Assembly: GCF_008386465.1 (NCBI RefSeq)
Contig: NZ_VUOD01000001.1
Span: 372,001 to 436,000 of the forward strand
Length of the DNA: 64,000 nucleotides
Source: Arenimonas fontis
GTDB lineage: Bacteria > Pseudomonadota > Gammaproteobacteria > Xanthomonadales > Xanthomonadaceae
Direction: 5' to 3'
Position numbers and translations under genes: made by a program. How positions within the stretch are numbered: position 1 is the stretch's first letter; each line of letters begins with the position of its first letter. Positions 1 to 10,425 of the stretch are shown piece by piece. Below the pieces are notes generated by a model. That model made no database searches and was not told the DNA's origin. It saw nothing but the letters and a program-made list of their open reading frames with translations.

Positions 1-1926
1 CTCGGCCAGCAGCCGCTCCATTGCTGCCGCCCGGGTCTCGGCAACGATCTCGTTGGCATGCACCGGGTTCTCCAGGCCACGCCGCAGGGCGAAGCGGGTG
101 GCCGCGTACAGGTCGGCCAGCAGCCGGTCCTTCCAGGCGTTCCACAGCTTGGGACTGGTGCCGGCGATGTCGGCACAGGTCAGCAGGTAGAGGTAGTCGA
201 GATGCTCGCGGTCGGCCACCTCGCGGGCGAAACGCGCCACCACGTCCGGGTCGGAGATGTCCTGGCGCTGGGCGGTCACCGACATCAGCAGGTGCTTCTC
301 CACCAGCCAGGCCACCAGGTCGGTGTCGGCCTGCGGCAGCGCGTGCGCCTCGGCGAAGGCACGCGCGTCCACCGCACCCAGTTCGCTGTGGTCGCCGCCG
401 CGGCCCTTGGCGATGTCGTGGAACAGGCCGGCCAGCAGCAGCAGGTGCGGCTTGCGCAGCCGCGGCAGCACCTCGTGGGCCAGGGCGAAACGCGGATCCG
501 GGCCGCGGGCGAAGCCGTCCATGTGCGCCAGCACGGTCAGCGTGTGCTGATCCACGGTGTAGACATGAAACAGGTCGTACTGCATGCGCCCGGCCACCTG
601 GCCGAAGGCCGGCAGGTAGCGGCCCAGCACACCCAGCCTGGCCATGCGGGTCAGGGTCGTCACCGCCGCCGGGCCCTGCAGCAGGGCCATGAAGGCCTGA
701 CGGGTGGCCGCGGGCTGTTCGCCATAGGGGCGGATCGCACCCAGCGATTCGCCCAGGGCGCGGGCGGTTTCCGAGTGCAGGCCGCGCGCCAGCGGCGCGC
801 CGGCCCAGGCGGCGAACAACTCGATCATCGGCGCCATGCCGGCGCGCAGGCGTTCGGGTTCGCGCATGGCGAGATAGCCATGGCGCAATTCGTAGCGTTC
901 GCCGACCGGTTCGGGCAGTTCCTCGCCAGCCAGTTGTTCCTCGAAGCGCTGCAGCAGGCGGTCATTGATGCGGATGACGGTGGCGGCAGCGCGGAAGAAA
1001 CCTTGCATCATCTGTTCGACCGCCAGGTTGTCGCGGCGTTCGTCGCGCAGGCCCAACAGGGCCGCCAGGGCCTTCTGGTGGTCGAAGCCCAGGCGCTCCT
1101 GGCGCCGCCCGGCCAGCAGGTGCAAACCGAAGCGCAGCCGGGCCAGCACCCGCCATTCGCGCTCCAGGCTGGCGCACTCGTCCTCGCCCAGCAGGCCCAG
1201 CGGCACCAGGGCGCGCAGGCCGGGCACGCCGTACAGCCGCATGCCCATCCATGTGACCGTCTGCAGGTCGCGCAGCCCGCCCGGGCCTTCCTTGATGTTG
1301 GGCTCGAGGTTGTAGGCGGTATCGTTGAAGCGGGCATGCCGCTGCATCTGTTCGGCACGCTTGGCACGGAAATAGTCCGCGGGCGGCCACAGCCCCGGCG
1401 GCGCCAGGGCCGCGGCCAGGGCAGCGGGCATGGCCGTATCGCCTGCCAGCAGGCGGCTCTCCATCATCGCCGTCAGCACAGTGATGTCGGTGCCGGCCGC
1501 TTCCGCGCACTGGGCCAGCGAGCGTACGGCGTGGCTGGTGGCCAGGCCGGCATCCCACAGAAGGGAGAGAAAACGGCCGATGGCGGCCTCGTGGGCCTGC
1601 TGGGCCTCGGGCTCTCCCAGCACCAGCAGGTCTATGTCCGACTGCGGATACAGCTCACGCCGACCGTAGCCGCCGGTAGCCAGCAAGTGCAGCGGCGCGT
1701 CCTCCGGCAGGCACAGCCGCCAGGCCGACAGCACCAGGGCATCGGCATCGGCGCAGCAGGCCGGCACCAGCCGGTCCACGGCCTCTCCGGCTTCGAACCG
1801 GCGACGCAGCGCTTCCCGGCCGGCCGCCAGGCCGGTCCGGGCCTTCTCACGCCAGGCGTCCGGCGTGGCCGCGCCGGCCAGCAGGCCGGCCAGGCCGGTC
1901 TCGTGTACGGGCTGCACGGCGCTCAC
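1..1926 (-). CDS. glnD: bifunctional uridylyltransferase/uridylyl-removing enzyme GlnD (3' end cut off)
   Basis: GlnD uridylylates PII proteins when glutamine is low and removes the UMP when it is high, feeding nitrogen status to glutamine synthetase. 642 codons lie in the window; the family is about 870-890 residues, so the C-terminal ACT domains lie beyond the left edge. The nucleotidyltransferase motif is at residues 85-99 ([15 protein letters not shown], with Asp97 and Asp99 as expected metal ligands). An HD-domain motif LFHDIAKG, the uridylyl-removing site, is near His503-Asp504. I chose the GTG at 1926 because it follows the map stop by 13 bp and gives a normal N-terminus. It is probably cotranscribed with map. 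Confidence 0.93.
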   Translation of the reverse strand, partial: MSAVQPVHETGLAGLLAGAATPDAWREKARTGLAAGREALRRRFEAGEAVDRLVPACCADADALVLSAWRLCLPEDAPLHLLATGGYGRRELYPQSDIDLLVLGEPEAQQAHEAAIGRFLSLLWDAGLATSHAVRSLAQCAEAAGTDITVLTAMMESRLLAGDTAMPAALAAALAPPGLWPPADYFRAKRAEQMQRHARFNDTAYNLEPNIKEGPGGLRDLQTVTWMGMRLYGVPGLRALVPLGLLGEDECASLEREWRVLARLRFGLHLLAGRRQERLGFDHQKALAALLGLRDERRDNLAVEQMMQGFFRAAATVIRINDRLLQRFEEQLAGEELPEPVGERYELRHGYLAMREPERLRAGMAPMIELFAAWAGAPLARGLHSETARALGESLGAIRPYGEQPAATRQAFMALLQGPAAVTTLTRMARLGVLGRYLPAFGQVAGRMQYDLFHVYTVDQHTLTVLAHMDGFARGPDPRFALAHEVLPRLRKPHLLLLAGLFHDIAKGRGGDHSELGAVDARAFAEAHALPQADTDLVAWLVEKHLLMSVTAQRQDISDPDVVARFAREVADREHLDYLYLLTCADIAGTSPKLWNAWKDRLLADLYAATRFALRRGLENPVHANEIVAETRAAAMERLLAE

Positions 1927-1939
1927 CGGCCGTCCCCGC

Positions 1940-2716
1940 TCAGAGCTCGTTGTCGTCGCCGGGCAGCCGGGTCAGGATCTCGACCCCATCGGCCGTCACC
2001 GCCACGGTGTGCTCCCACTGCGCCGACAGCGACTTGTCACGGGTCACCACGGTCCAGCCGTCGGGCAGCAGGCGGGTATGCCTTGCGCCCTCGTTGATCA
2101 TCGGTTCGATGGTGAAGGTCATGCCTTCGCGCAGTTGCAGGCCGGTACCGGGCTGCCCGTAGTGCAGCACCTGCGGGTCCTCGTGGTAAACCCGGCCGAT
2201 GCCGTGGCCGCAGTACTCGCGCACCACCGAGAAACGCTGGGCCTCGGCATAGCTCTGGATGGCATGTCCGATGTCGCCCAGGGTGGCGCCCGGACGCACC
2301 GCCCGGATGCCGCGGAACATGGCCTCGCGGGTCGCCTCGACCAGGCGTCGGGCCTTCACGCTCGGCTCGCCGACGAAGTACATGCGGCTGGTGTCGCCAT
2401 GCCAGCCATCCTTGATGACGGTGACGTCGATGTTGATGATGTCGCCGTCCTTGAGCACCTTGGCGTCGCTCGGGATACCGTGGCAGATCACATTGTTGAC
2501 CGAGGTGCAGACCGTGGCGGGGAAGCCCTTGTAACCCAGGTTGGCCGGAATCGCCTTCTGGACCTCTACGATGTGCCGGTGGCAGATCCGGTCCAGTTCG
2601 GCCGTGCTGACCCCGGGCTTCACGTGCGGAGCCACCACCTGCAGCACCTCGGCGGCCAGGCGGCCGGCCTCGCGCATGGCGGCGATCTCCCGGGGGCTCT
2701 TGAGGCTGATCTTCAT
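1940..2716 (-). CDS. map: type I methionine aminopeptidase
   Basis: Removes the initiator methionine from nascent proteins in the cytosol using a dinuclear metal centre. The 258-residue length matches the compact type Ia enzyme. All five metal ligands are recognisable: Asp in NIDVT, Asp in HGDTSR, His in CGHGIGR, Glu in TIEPM and Glu in QWEHTVAV. It is divergent from rpsB, an arrangement I recall from Xanthomonads, and is followed by glnD. There is no Shine-Dalgarno sequence in front of the ATG; a GATAAT box ends only 8 bases upstream, so the mRNA may be leaderless. Confidence 0.97.
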   Translation of the reverse strand: MKISLKSPREIAAMREAGRLAAEVLQVVAPHVKPGVSTAELDRICHRHIVEVQKAIPANLGYKGFPATVCTSVNNVICHGIPSDAKVLKDGDIINIDVTVIKDGWHGDTSRMYFVGEPSVKARRLVEATREAMFRGIRAVRPGATLGDIGHAIQSYAEAQRFSVVREYCGHGIGRVYHEDPQVLHYGQPGTGLQLREGMTFTIEPMINEGARHTRLLPDGWTVVTRDKSLSAQWEHTVAVTADGVEILTRLPGDDNEL

Positions 2717-2724
2717 GGGCCCGG

Positions 2725-2730
2725 ATTATC
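2725..2730 (-). promoter_or_regulatory. candidate -10 box of map, almost touching the start codon
   Basis: On the minus strand GATAAT is followed by 8 bases and then the map ATG. With the usual 6-8 base offset, transcription would start at or next to the A of ATG. No clear -35 hexamer is seen. Confidence 0.4.
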
Positions 2731-2736
2731 CAATAC

Positions 2737-2766
2737 TTGCAGGCACTTGGGCCAGCCGGATATACT
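2737..2766 (+). promoter_or_regulatory. sigma-70-like promoter of rpsB-tsf
   Basis: TTGCAG (2737-2742), an 18 bp spacer and TATACT (2761-2766) form the best promoter in the map-rpsB gap. Predicted transcription start is near 2773, giving a leader of about 220 nt. Confidence 0.65.
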
Positions 2767-2772
2767 CCCGCA

Positions 2773-2995
2773 GCTTTGCCGGGCCCTGACCGGGCTCCAG
2801 GCCGCCCACGCCGGGCGTCACCGGCGAATCCACACCCGCCGCCATTCCCCGTGCCGGGGTGCCCAGGAGTCGTCTCCGGGGTTCGGACACGGAGGCGACG
2901 GGGAGGCCCAACCCCGGAACCCTGCCCGCCCGTCCGGGCGGCGCACCGCCCAACCCTTGTCCGGCGGCCGGTTCCCCTGTCAGGAGCAATACCCG
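2773..2995 (+). promoter_or_regulatory. rpsB 5' leader, possible S2 autoregulatory RNA
   Basis: About 220 nt lie between the predicted start and the rpsB ATG. In gammaproteobacteria the rpsB leader is known to carry an S2-responsive structure. I did not fold this one, so the assignment rests on position and length. AGGAG at 2982-2986 is the likely ribosome binding site. Confidence 0.35.
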
Positions 2996-3811
<816 letters not shown>

Positions 3812-3861
3812 GGCCCGCCCTGCCGTGGCGCCGGACGGCGCCGCGGCCTTCGTCGAATCCG

Positions 3862-3884
3862 CGCGACGGCGCCTTGCCGTCGCG
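3862..3884 (+). terminator. hairpin between rpsB and tsf, probable attenuator
   Basis: A perfect 9 bp stem (3862-3870 with 3876-3884) and a 5-base loop sit in the 97 bp rpsB-tsf gap, followed only by a short T-rich stretch. It resembles the partial attenuator known between these genes in other bacteria; tsf has no obvious promoter of its own. Confidence 0.45.
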
Positions 3885-3908
3885 ACCCGTTTCTAGCTGG
3901 AGACCCCC

Positions 3909-4787
3909 ATGGAAATCACTGCGAGCCTCGTCAAGGAACTGCGTGAGCGCACCGGCGCCGGCATGATGGAATGCAAGAAGGCCCTGACCGAGAACAAGGG
4001 CGACATCGACGCCGCCGCCGAGTGGCTGCGCAAGCAGGGCCTGGCCAAGGCCGACAAGAAGGCCGGCCGCGTCGCCGCCGAGGGACGCATCGTCGCCGCC
4101 CAGGACGGCGGCAAGGCGGTGCTGGTCGAGATCAATTCCGAGACCGACTTCGTGGCCAAGGACGGAAACTTCGGCGCATTCGCCGAGGCCGTGGCCCAGG
4201 CCGCGCTGAAGTCCGGCGCCGCCGACGCGGAATCGCTGAAGGCGGCCAGGGTCGCTTCCGGCGAGACCGTCGAGGAGGCCCGTGCCGCCGTCGTCGCCAA
4301 GGTCGGCGAAAACGTGCAGGTCCGCCGCCTGGTCCGTATCGACAGCGGCAACACCGTCGCCGCCTACATCCACGGCGGCCGCATCGGCGTGCTGGTCGAG
4401 CTCAAGGGCGGCGACGCCGAGCTTGCGCGCGGCATCGCCATGCACGTGGCGGCGATGAACCCACCCTACAACAAGGCCTCCGACGTTCCGGCCGACTTCC
4501 TCGCCAAGGAGAAGGAGATCGAGCTGGCCAAGATGCCGGAGAAGGACCGCAACAAGCCGGCCGAGATCCTCGAGAAGATCATCTCGGGCAAGGTGCAGAA
4601 GATCGTCAACGAAGTCACCCTGTACGGCCAGCCCTACGTGATCGACACCAACCAGACGGTCGAGCAGGTGCTCAAGGCCGCTGGTGCCGAGGTCGTGCAG
4701 TTCCAGCGCCTGGCCGTCGGCGAGGGCATCGAGAAGGTGGTCGAGGATTACGCCGCCGAGGTGATGAAGCAGGCCGGCCTGGCCTGA
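3909..4787 (+). CDS. tsf: translation elongation factor Ts
   Basis: EF-Ts is the nucleotide exchange factor that regenerates EF-Tu-GTP. The 292-residue product opens with the UBA-like domain ([20 protein letters not shown]), carries the TDFVAKD exchange motif (about residues 80-86) and shows two EF-Ts core repeats. Its length is close to E. coli EF-Ts (283). A TGGAG-type ribosome binding site precedes the ATG. It is followed by a strong terminator, so rpsB-tsf forms a closed unit separate from pyrH. Confidence 0.98.
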   Translation: MEITASLVKELRERTGAGMMECKKALTENKGDIDAAAEWLRKQGLAKADKKAGRVAAEGRIVAAQDGGKAVLVEINSETDFVAKDGNFGAFAEAVAQAALKSGAADAESLKAARVASGETVEEARAAVVAKVGENVQVRRLVRIDSGNTVAAYIHGGRIGVLVELKGGDAELARGIAMHVAAMNPPYNKASDVPADFLAKEKEIELAKMPEKDRNKPAEILEKIISGKVQKIVNEVTLYGQPYVIDTNQTVEQVLKAAGAEVVQFQRLAVGEGIEKVVEDYAAEVMKQAGLA

Positions 4788-4811
4788 TCGTCCGGCCGCA
4801 CGCCGTCCCGG

Positions 4812-4846
4812 AAGGGCCGCGGGGCAACTCGCGGCCCTTTCTCTTC
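4812..4846 (+). terminator. Rho-independent terminator after tsf
   Basis: A perfect 10 bp stem AAGGGCCGCG/CGCGGCCCTT (4812-4821 with 4830-4839), an 8-base loop and a T-rich tail TTTCTCTTCTC. It lies 25 bp after the tsf stop. Confidence 0.8.
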
Positions 4847-4895
4847 TCGCCCGCGGCGCCCCGAATCCCTTCGCGCGGCGGCGCGGATCATCGGA

Positions 4896-4901
4896 TAGAA
4901 T
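4896..4901 (+). promoter_or_regulatory. candidate -10 box of pyrH
   Basis: TAGAAT followed by CC, 33 bp before the pyrH ATG and just after the tsf terminator. No good -35 is visible. The same TAGAATCC string precedes accA. Confidence 0.45.
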
Positions 4902-4934
4902 CCGGTCGTTTGTCTGCCCCGCCCGGAGAACCCC

Positions 4935-5669
4935 ATGAGCGCCAGCCCGCTGAAGTACCGCCGCATCCTGCTCAAGCTCTCCGGCGAGGCCCTGATGGGC
5001 GACGAGGACTACGGCATCGACCCGAAGGTCCTGAAGACCCTGGCGCGGGACATCGTCGAAGCGCAGCGTGCCGGCGCCGAAATCGGCCTGGTGATCGGCG
5101 GCGGCAACATCTTCCGCGGCGCCGGCCTCGCTGCCGCCGGCATGGACCGGGTCACCGGCGACCACATGGGCATGCTGGCCACCGTCATCAACGCCCTGGC
5201 CATGGCCGATGCCCTGGAAAAGGAAGGCGGCTACGCCCGGGTGATGAGCGCGATCAAGATCAACGAGGTCTGCGAAGACTACATCCGCCGGCGCGCCATC
5301 CGGCACATGGAGAAGGGTCGTATCTGCCTGTTCGCCGCCGGTACCGGCAACCCCTTCTTCACCACCGACTCGGCCGCCGCCCTGCGCGCCAGCGAGATCG
5401 GCGCCGATCTCCTGCTCAAGGCCACCAAGGTGGACGGCATCTACGATAGCGACCCGAAGAAGAACCCCAAGGCCAGGCGCTTCGAGCGGCTGGGCTACGA
5501 CGAGGTGATCGCCCGCAACCTGCAGGTGATGGACACCGCCGCCTTCGCCCTGTGCCGCGAGAACCGGGTGCCGGTGCGGGTCTACGACATGATGCAGCCG
5601 GGCGCGCTGATGCGGATCCTTCGCGGCGAGCCTTTGGGCACCCTGGTAGCCGAAGGCGATCACCACTGA
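4935..5669 (+). CDS. pyrH: UMP kinase
   Basis: Phosphorylates UMP to UDP with ATP, in the cytosol; a hexameric member of the amino-acid kinase fold. 244 residues against 241 in E. coli. Recognisable blocks are [11 protein letters not shown] at the start, the glycine-rich [10 protein letters not shown], the [14 protein letters not shown] segment and [17 protein letters not shown] sits 5 bases before the ATG. It has its own candidate promoter after the tsf terminator and is followed by frr, the usual order. Confidence 0.97.
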   Translation: MSASPLKYRRILLKLSGEALMGDEDYGIDPKVLKTLARDIVEAQRAGAEIGLVIGGGNIFRGAGLAAAGMDRVTGDHMGMLATVINALAMADALEKEGGYARVMSAIKINEVCEDYIRRRAIRHMEKGRICLFAAGTGNPFFTTDSAAALRASEIGADLLLKATKVDGIYDSDPKKNPKARRFERLGYDEVIARNLQVMDTAAFALCRENRVPVRVYDMMQPGALMRILRGEPLGTLVAEGDHH

Positions 5670-5690
5670 GGCGGACGCCGGCGCAAGGCC

Positions 5691-5696
5691 TATAAT
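5691..5696 (+). promoter_or_regulatory. candidate -10 box of frr
   Basis: A consensus TATAAT followed by CCCC, 44 bp before the frr ATG in the 71 bp pyrH-frr gap. There is no convincing -35 at the correct distance. Confidence 0.45.
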
Positions 5697-5740
5697 CCCC
5701 GCCTTCCCTGCCGATAGCCCAGAACGACGCGGAGCCCGCG

Positions 5741-6298
5741 ATGCTCAACGAGATCAAGAAGGACGCCCAGACCCGGATGGCCAAGTCGGTCGAGGCCTTG
5801 CGCCAGGAACTGACCAAGCTGCGCACCGGCCGCGCCAGCACTGCCCTGGTGGACCACCTGAAGGTGAACTACTACGGCTCGGACATGCCGCTCAGCCAGG
5901 TGGCCACGGTGGCCGTCTCCGATGCCCGCTCGATCACCATCACGCCCTGGGAGAAGGGCATGGTGTCGGCGGTGGAAAAGGCCATCCTGGCCTCCGACCT
6001 TGGCCTGACGCCCAACACCGCCGGCCAGGTGATCCGCATCAACCTGCCGCCGCTGACCGAAGAGCGGCGCAAGGAGCTCAGCAAGCACGTGCACCACGAG
6101 GGCGAGAACGCCAAGGTGGCCGTCCGCAACGTCCGCCGCGACGCCATCCAGCACGTCAAGGAGCTGCTGAAGGACAAGCAGATCACCGAGGACGAGGCCC
6201 GGCGCGCCGAGGACGACATCCAGAAGCTGACCGACAAGCACGTCAAGGACGTGGACGACGTGGTCAAGGCCAAGGAACAGGAGCTCATGGCGGTCTGA
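5741..6298 (+). CDS. frr: ribosome recycling factor
   Basis: RRF splits post-termination 70S ribosomes together with EF-G. The product is 185 residues, exactly the family size. It starts MLNEIKKDAQTRMAKSVEAL, has the conserved LRTGRAS turn and ends with a long helical arm (KLTDKHVKDVDDVVKAKEQE). A GGAG lies 6 bases before the ATG. uppS follows after 13 bp and opens the isoprenoid and envelope run. Confidence 0.98.
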   Translation: MLNEIKKDAQTRMAKSVEALRQELTKLRTGRASTALVDHLKVNYYGSDMPLSQVATVAVSDARSITITPWEKGMVSAVEKAILASDLGLTPNTAGQVIRINLPPLTEERRKELSKHVHHEGENAKVAVRNVRRDAIQHVKELLKDKQITEDEARRAEDDIQKLTDKHVKDVDDVVKAKEQELMAV

Positions 6299-6311
6299 GC
6301 CGCGCCGGCCC

Positions 6312-7058
6312 ATGCCTTCCTCGTCTGACGCCGGCCACCTGCCCCGCCACCTGGCCATCATCATGGACGGCAACGGCCGCTGGGCCGAGCGCCGCCATCG
6401 CCCGCGCACCTTCGGCCACCGTGCCGGCGCCCGGGCGGTGCGGATCTGCATCGATTTCTGCCTGGCCCGCGGCATCCCGGCCCTGACCCTGTTCGCCTTC
6501 AGCAGCGAGAACTGGAAGCGCCCGGCCGAGGAGGTCGGCGCCTTGATGAGGCTGTTCATGCGCACGCTGGACACGGAAGTGGACGAACTGGCCCGGCGCG
6601 GGGTCGGTCTGCGCTTCATCGGCGAACGCGCCGCCTTCCCCCAGGAGATCCGCGAACGCATGGCCCGGGCCGAGGCCGCGACCGCCGGCAACACCGGCCT
6701 CGTCCTCACCCTGGCGATCGGTTACGGCGGCCGCTGGGACATCGCCCGCGCCTGCCGGGAGTTGGCCGCGGAAGCCGCGGCCGGCCGGCTGGACCCGGCC
6801 TCCATAGACGAATCGCTGCTGGCCTCCCGGTTGGGACTGGCCGGCCTGCCCGAGCCCGACCTGTTCATCCGCACCGGCGGCGACATGCGGATCTCCAACT
6901 TCCTGCTCTGGCAACTGGCCTACACCGAGCTGTGGTTCACCCAGACGCTGTGGCCGGATCTGGACGAGGCCCTGCTGGAGCGCGCGCTGTCCGATTACGC
7001 TCGGCGCGAGCGGCGCTTCGGCCTGACCAGCGCCCAGCTGGCCGGAGGCGGCACATGA
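6312..7058 (+). CDS. uppS: undecaprenyl diphosphate synthase (cis-prenyltransferase)
   Basis: Condenses eight isopentenyl diphosphates onto farnesyl diphosphate to make the C55 carrier lipid for peptidoglycan and O-antigen. The 248-residue protein has the catalytic Asp and P-loop in [10 protein letters not shown], the FAFSSENW motif and the C-terminal [20 protein letters not shown] block. Its allylic substrate could come from ispA at 24758 in this same window. It overlaps cdsA by 4 bases, indicating translational coupling. Confidence 0.97.
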   Translation: MPSSSDAGHLPRHLAIIMDGNGRWAERRHRPRTFGHRAGARAVRICIDFCLARGIPALTLFAFSSENWKRPAEEVGALMRLFMRTLDTEVDELARRGVGLRFIGERAAFPQEIRERMARAEAATAGNTGLVLTLAIGYGGRWDIARACRELAAEAAAGRLDPASIDESLLASRLGLAGLPEPDLFIRTGGDMRISNFLLWQLAYTELWFTQTLWPDLDEALLERALSDYARRERRFGLTSAQLAGGGT

Positions 7059-7879
7059 GCCGGCGCCAGCGGGTCACCACCGCCCTGCTGCTGGCGCCGT
7101 TGCCGGTCCTGGCGCTGCTGCTGCTGCCCACGCCCTGGCTGGCGGCCTTGGTCGCCGCCGTGCTGCTGGCCGGCCTGTGGGAGTGGACCGCCTTCGCCGG
7201 CCTGAGCGACACCCTGCCCCGGATCGCCTTCCTGGCCGCCAACGCGCTGCTGATTGCCGCCCTGGCCTGGGGCGCCGGGCCCAGCCTGTTCCCGCTCAAG
7301 CTGCTGGCCCTGCTGGGCGTGCTCTGGTGGCTGGCGGTGGTGCTCTGGGTGTTGCACCCGGGGTTTGCCGACGGCGAGGGCCAGGGCGCCGGAGCCTTGA
7401 AGTTGCTGGCCGGCAGCCTGGCGGTCGTACCGGCGTGGTGTGCCCTGGTCTGGCTGCATGCCGGCGAACTGGGCCCACGCTGGGCCCTGTTCGCGATCGC
7501 GCTGGTCTGGGCGGCCGACAGCGGCGCCTATTTCGCCGGCTCGAAGTTCGGCCGGCGCAAGCTGGCCCCGGCGGTCAGCCCGAACAAGAGCTGGGAGGGC
7601 GTCTGGGGCGGCCTGACGGCCTGCGCATTGCTGGCAGTGCTGGGTTTCGGCCTGCTGGGTCTGGGCTGGCGCCAGCTGCCTGCCCTGGTCCTGCTGGTGC
7701 TGCTGGCCGCGGTCGCCTCGGTGGTGGGCGATCTGCTGGAAAGCCTGATGAAGCGTCACTCCGGCCTGAAGGATTCGGGCCGGATCTTTCCGGGCCACGG
7801 CGGCGTCATGGACCGGCTGGACAGCCTGCTGGCGGCCCTGCCGGTGTTCGCGGTGGGCAAGGCATGGCTGGGCCTGTGA
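7055..7879 (+). CDS. cdsA: phosphatidate cytidylyltransferase
   Basis: Makes CDP-diacylglycerol from CTP and phosphatidic acid, the branch point of phospholipid synthesis, in the inner membrane. The 274 residues are mostly hydrophobic, with about eight membrane spans. The CDP signature lies near the end: [20 protein letters not shown], then [12 protein letters not shown]. The frame is open upstream, but the ATG at 7055 overlaps the uppS stop (ATGA) and gives the expected basic then hydrophobic start, [14 protein letters not shown]. Confidence 0.95.
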   Translation: MSRRQRVTTALLLAPLPVLALLLLPTPWLAALVAAVLLAGLWEWTAFAGLSDTLPRIAFLAANALLIAALAWGAGPSLFPLKLLALLGVLWWLAVVLWVLHPGFADGEGQGAGALKLLAGSLAVVPAWCALVWLHAGELGPRWALFAIALVWAADSGAYFAGSKFGRRKLAPAVSPNKSWEGVWGGLTACALLAVLGFGLLGLGWRQLPALVLLVLLAAVASVVGDLLESLMKRHSGLKDSGRIFPGHGGVMDRLDSLLAALPVFAVGKAWLGL

Positions 7880-9045
7880 GAACGATCGCCCTGCTCGGGG
7901 CAACCGGCTCGATCGGCGGCTCGACCCTCGACGTGGTGGCCCGCCATCCCGACCGGTTCCGGGTCGGCGCTCTCAGCGCCCACTCCCGGGTGGAGGAGCT
8001 GTTGAGCCTGTGCGCGCGCTTCCGGCCCGAGGCCGCCGTCGTGACCGACCCGGCTGCCTGGCCGGCGCTGCGCGAGGGCCTGCGCGCGCTCGGGCTGGCC
8101 ACCCGTGCCCTGGCCGGCCAGGAAGGCTTGCAGGAGGTAGCCGCCGACCCGTCCAACGACACCGTGGTGGCGGCCATCGTCGGCGCCGCCGGCGTCGCCT
8201 CCACCCTCGCCGCGGCCCGGGCCGGCAAGCGCCTGCTGCTGGCCAACAAGGAATCGGTGGTGCTGGCCGGCGAACTGCTGGTCCAGGCGGTACGCGAGGG
8301 CGATGCCACCTTGCTCCCGGTGGACAGCGAGCACAATGCCATTTTCCAGTGCCTGCCGGCCGACGGCAGTCGCCAGGGTGTGCGCCGCTTGCTGCTGACC
8401 GCCTCGGGCGGCCCCTTCCGCGGCCGCCGCCGCGAGCAGCTGGCCGACATCAGTCCGGACCAGGCCTGCGCCCACCCGAACTGGTCCATGGGGCGGAAGA
8501 TCTCGGTGGACTCCGCCACGCTGATGAACAAGGGCCTGGAAGTGATCGAGGCCCGGCACCTGTTCGGACTTCCGCCCGAGGCCATCGAGGTGGTGGTGCA
8601 CCCGCAGAGCGTCATCCATTCCCTGGTGGACTACGTGGACGGCTCGGTGCTGGCCCAACTCGGCAACCCGGACATGCGCACCGCCCTGGCCCACGGCCTG
8701 GCCTGGCCTGAACGCATCGAATCCGGGGTGGCACCGCTGGATCTGGCCGCCCTCGCCCGCTTCGACTTCGAGCGCCCGGACCACGAGGCCTTTCCCTGCC
8801 TGGGCCTGGCCTACCGTGCCCTGGCCGCCGGCCGCGGCGCCACTGCCGTGCTCAACGCCGCCAACGAAGTGGCGGTTTCAGCCTTTCTTCAGGGCCGGCT
8901 GGCTTTCCTTGGCATTCCCGACCTGATCCAGGCCAGCCTCGATGTCCTGCCCGGCGGTCTCACTGACAGCCTCGACGAACTGCTGGCGCTGGACGCGCAG
9001 GCGCGTCGCGTGGCGGAATCGCTGATCGACAGGGGGCGGCGATGA
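7864..9045 (+). CDS. dxr: 1-deoxy-D-xylulose 5-phosphate reductoisomerase
   Basis: Converts DXP to MEP with NADPH, the committed step of the non-mevalonate isoprenoid pathway. The nucleotide-binding [13 protein letters not shown] is at the N-terminus. The metal and substrate residues lie in [11 protein letters not shown], and LLTASGGPF and [13 protein letters not shown] follow. The start is uncertain: ATG at 7864 overlaps cdsA by 16 bases, and GTG at 7876 overlaps by 4 and yields [15 protein letters not shown] list the longer form (393 residues). No dxs gene lies in the window. Confidence 0.94.
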   Translation: MAGPVRTIALLGATGSIGGSTLDVVARHPDRFRVGALSAHSRVEELLSLCARFRPEAAVVTDPAAWPALREGLRALGLATRALAGQEGLQEVAADPSNDTVVAAIVGAAGVASTLAAARAGKRLLLANKESVVLAGELLVQAVREGDATLLPVDSEHNAIFQCLPADGSRQGVRRLLLTASGGPFRGRRREQLADISPDQACAHPNWSMGRKISVDSATLMNKGLEVIEARHLFGLPPEAIEVVVHPQSVIHSLVDYVDGSVLAQLGNPDMRTALAHGLAWPERIESGVAPLDLAALARFDFERPDHEAFPCLGLAYRALAAGRGATAVLNAANEVAVSAFLQGRLAFLGIPDLIQASLDVLPGGLTDSLDELLALDAQARRVAESLIDRGRR

Positions 9046-10376
9046 GCGAATTCTTCGGCTCGGTCTGGTGGCTGATCGTCAGCCTGGGGCTGCTGGTCAC
9101 CTTCCATGAGTTCGGCCATTACTGGGTGGCGCGCCGTTGCGGGGTGCGGGTGCTGCGTTTTTCGGTCGGATTCGGCCGGCCGCTCTGGAAGCGTCTGGGC
9201 AGGGACGGTACCGAGTACGTGGTGGCGGCCCTGCCGCTGGGCGGCTACGTGAAGATGCTGGACGAACGCGAGGTCGAGGTGCCGCCGGACCAGCGCGGCG
9301 AGGCCTTCAACCGCAAGCCGGTCGGCCAGCGCATCGCCATCGTCGCCGCCGGACCGCTGGCGAACCTGCTGCTGTGTGTGGCCCTGCTGTGGGCCATGTT
9401 CCTGGTCGGCAAGCCCGACAGCCTGCCCGAGGTCGGCCGCGCCGAAGGCATCGCCGCCGAGGCCGGCTTCCAGCCCGGGGACCGCATCCTGGCAGTGGGA
9501 GAACGCCAGATCCGCACCCTCACCGAGGCCGGCATCGCCCTTGCCACCGCCGCCATCGACCGCGAGCCGACCCCGGTGCGGGTCCGCACGGTCGGCGGCG
9601 GCGAGCGAGTGCGCATCCTGCCCCTGGACCGCCCGGGTCTGGCGCTCGACGAGGAACGCCCCTTCTCCAGCCTCGGTCTGGTGCCTGCCTGGCCGCCGGT
9701 GGTGGCCGAGGTGGCGCCCGGCTCGGCCGCCGACGGACGGCTCCGGCCAGGCGACCGCATCCTCGCCCTGAACGGTCTGCCGGTACATACCTGGGACCAG
9801 CTGGCGCCGATGTTGCAGGCGCTGGCCGGCGCGGATCGTCCCCTGACGGTCCTGGTCGAACGCGATGGTCGGCGGGTATCGCTGCCGGTGAGCCCGCGCC
9901 GGGTCGAGACGGAGCGCGGTCCGGCCTGGCAACTGGGCGTGCTGGCGGCGGCCCCGGAGGCCAACGCGCTGCTGCGGCACGGGCCGCTGGCGGCGATCCC
10001 GGCGGCGCTGTCGGAAACCTGGCGCATGACCCGGGACGTGACCGGCATGCTCTGGCGCATGGTCACCGGTCAGGCGTCGCTCAAGAACATCTCTGGTCCG
10101 ATCACCATCGCCCGGGTCGCCAATGGCAGCGCCAGCCTGGGGCCGGCCTGGTTCCTCAACTTCCTGGCGATCCTGTCGCTCAGCCTGTGCATCATGAACC
10201 TGCTGCCGATCCCCATACTGGATGGCGGGCACCTGCTGTATTACCTTATCGAGCTGGTCAAGGGCAGTCCGGTTGGCGAGCGTGTCTTGATGGCAGGGCA
10301 ATACATCGGCCTGGTCCTGTTGGCCGGGCTGATGGGGTTGGCCTTCTACAACGACATCCTCCGGCTCGGATCCTGA
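9042..10376 (+). CDS. rseP: RseP-type site-2 zinc protease
   Basis: Inner-membrane intramembrane protease that cuts the anti-sigma factor RseA after DegS and so releases sigma-E during envelope stress. 444 residues. The zinc motif HEFGH is at residues 22-26 in the first membrane span; the third ligand is Asp394 in LDGGH. Two PDZ domains lie between (about 125-200 and 215-285). Location next to bamA couples outer-membrane assembly with its stress sensor, as in E. coli. It overlaps dxr by 4 bases. Confidence 0.96.
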   Translation: MSEFFGSVWWLIVSLGLLVTFHEFGHYWVARRCGVRVLRFSVGFGRPLWKRLGRDGTEYVVAALPLGGYVKMLDEREVEVPPDQRGEAFNRKPVGQRIAIVAAGPLANLLLCVALLWAMFLVGKPDSLPEVGRAEGIAAEAGFQPGDRILAVGERQIRTLTEAGIALATAAIDREPTPVRVRTVGGGERVRILPLDRPGLALDEERPFSSLGLVPAWPPVVAEVAPGSAADGRLRPGDRILALNGLPVHTWDQLAPMLQALAGADRPLTVLVERDGRRVSLPVSPRRVETERGPAWQLGVLAAAPEANALLRHGPLAAIPAALSETWRMTRDVTGMLWRMVTGQASLKNISGPITIARVANGSASLGPAWFLNFLAILSLSLCIMNLLPIPILDGGHLLYYLIELVKGSPVGERVLMAGQYIGLVLLAGLMGLAFYNDILRLGS

Positions 10377-10425
10377 CCCCACCTCCATCGCGGGCAACGT
10401 TCCGCCCGCAAACACCCACGGATTG

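Noticed and set aside
1865-2995. N-terminal extension of rpsB by over 370 codons, and antisense coding over map
   Set aside because: The S2 family start is at 2996 with SD and promoter; the upstream part covers map on the other strand.
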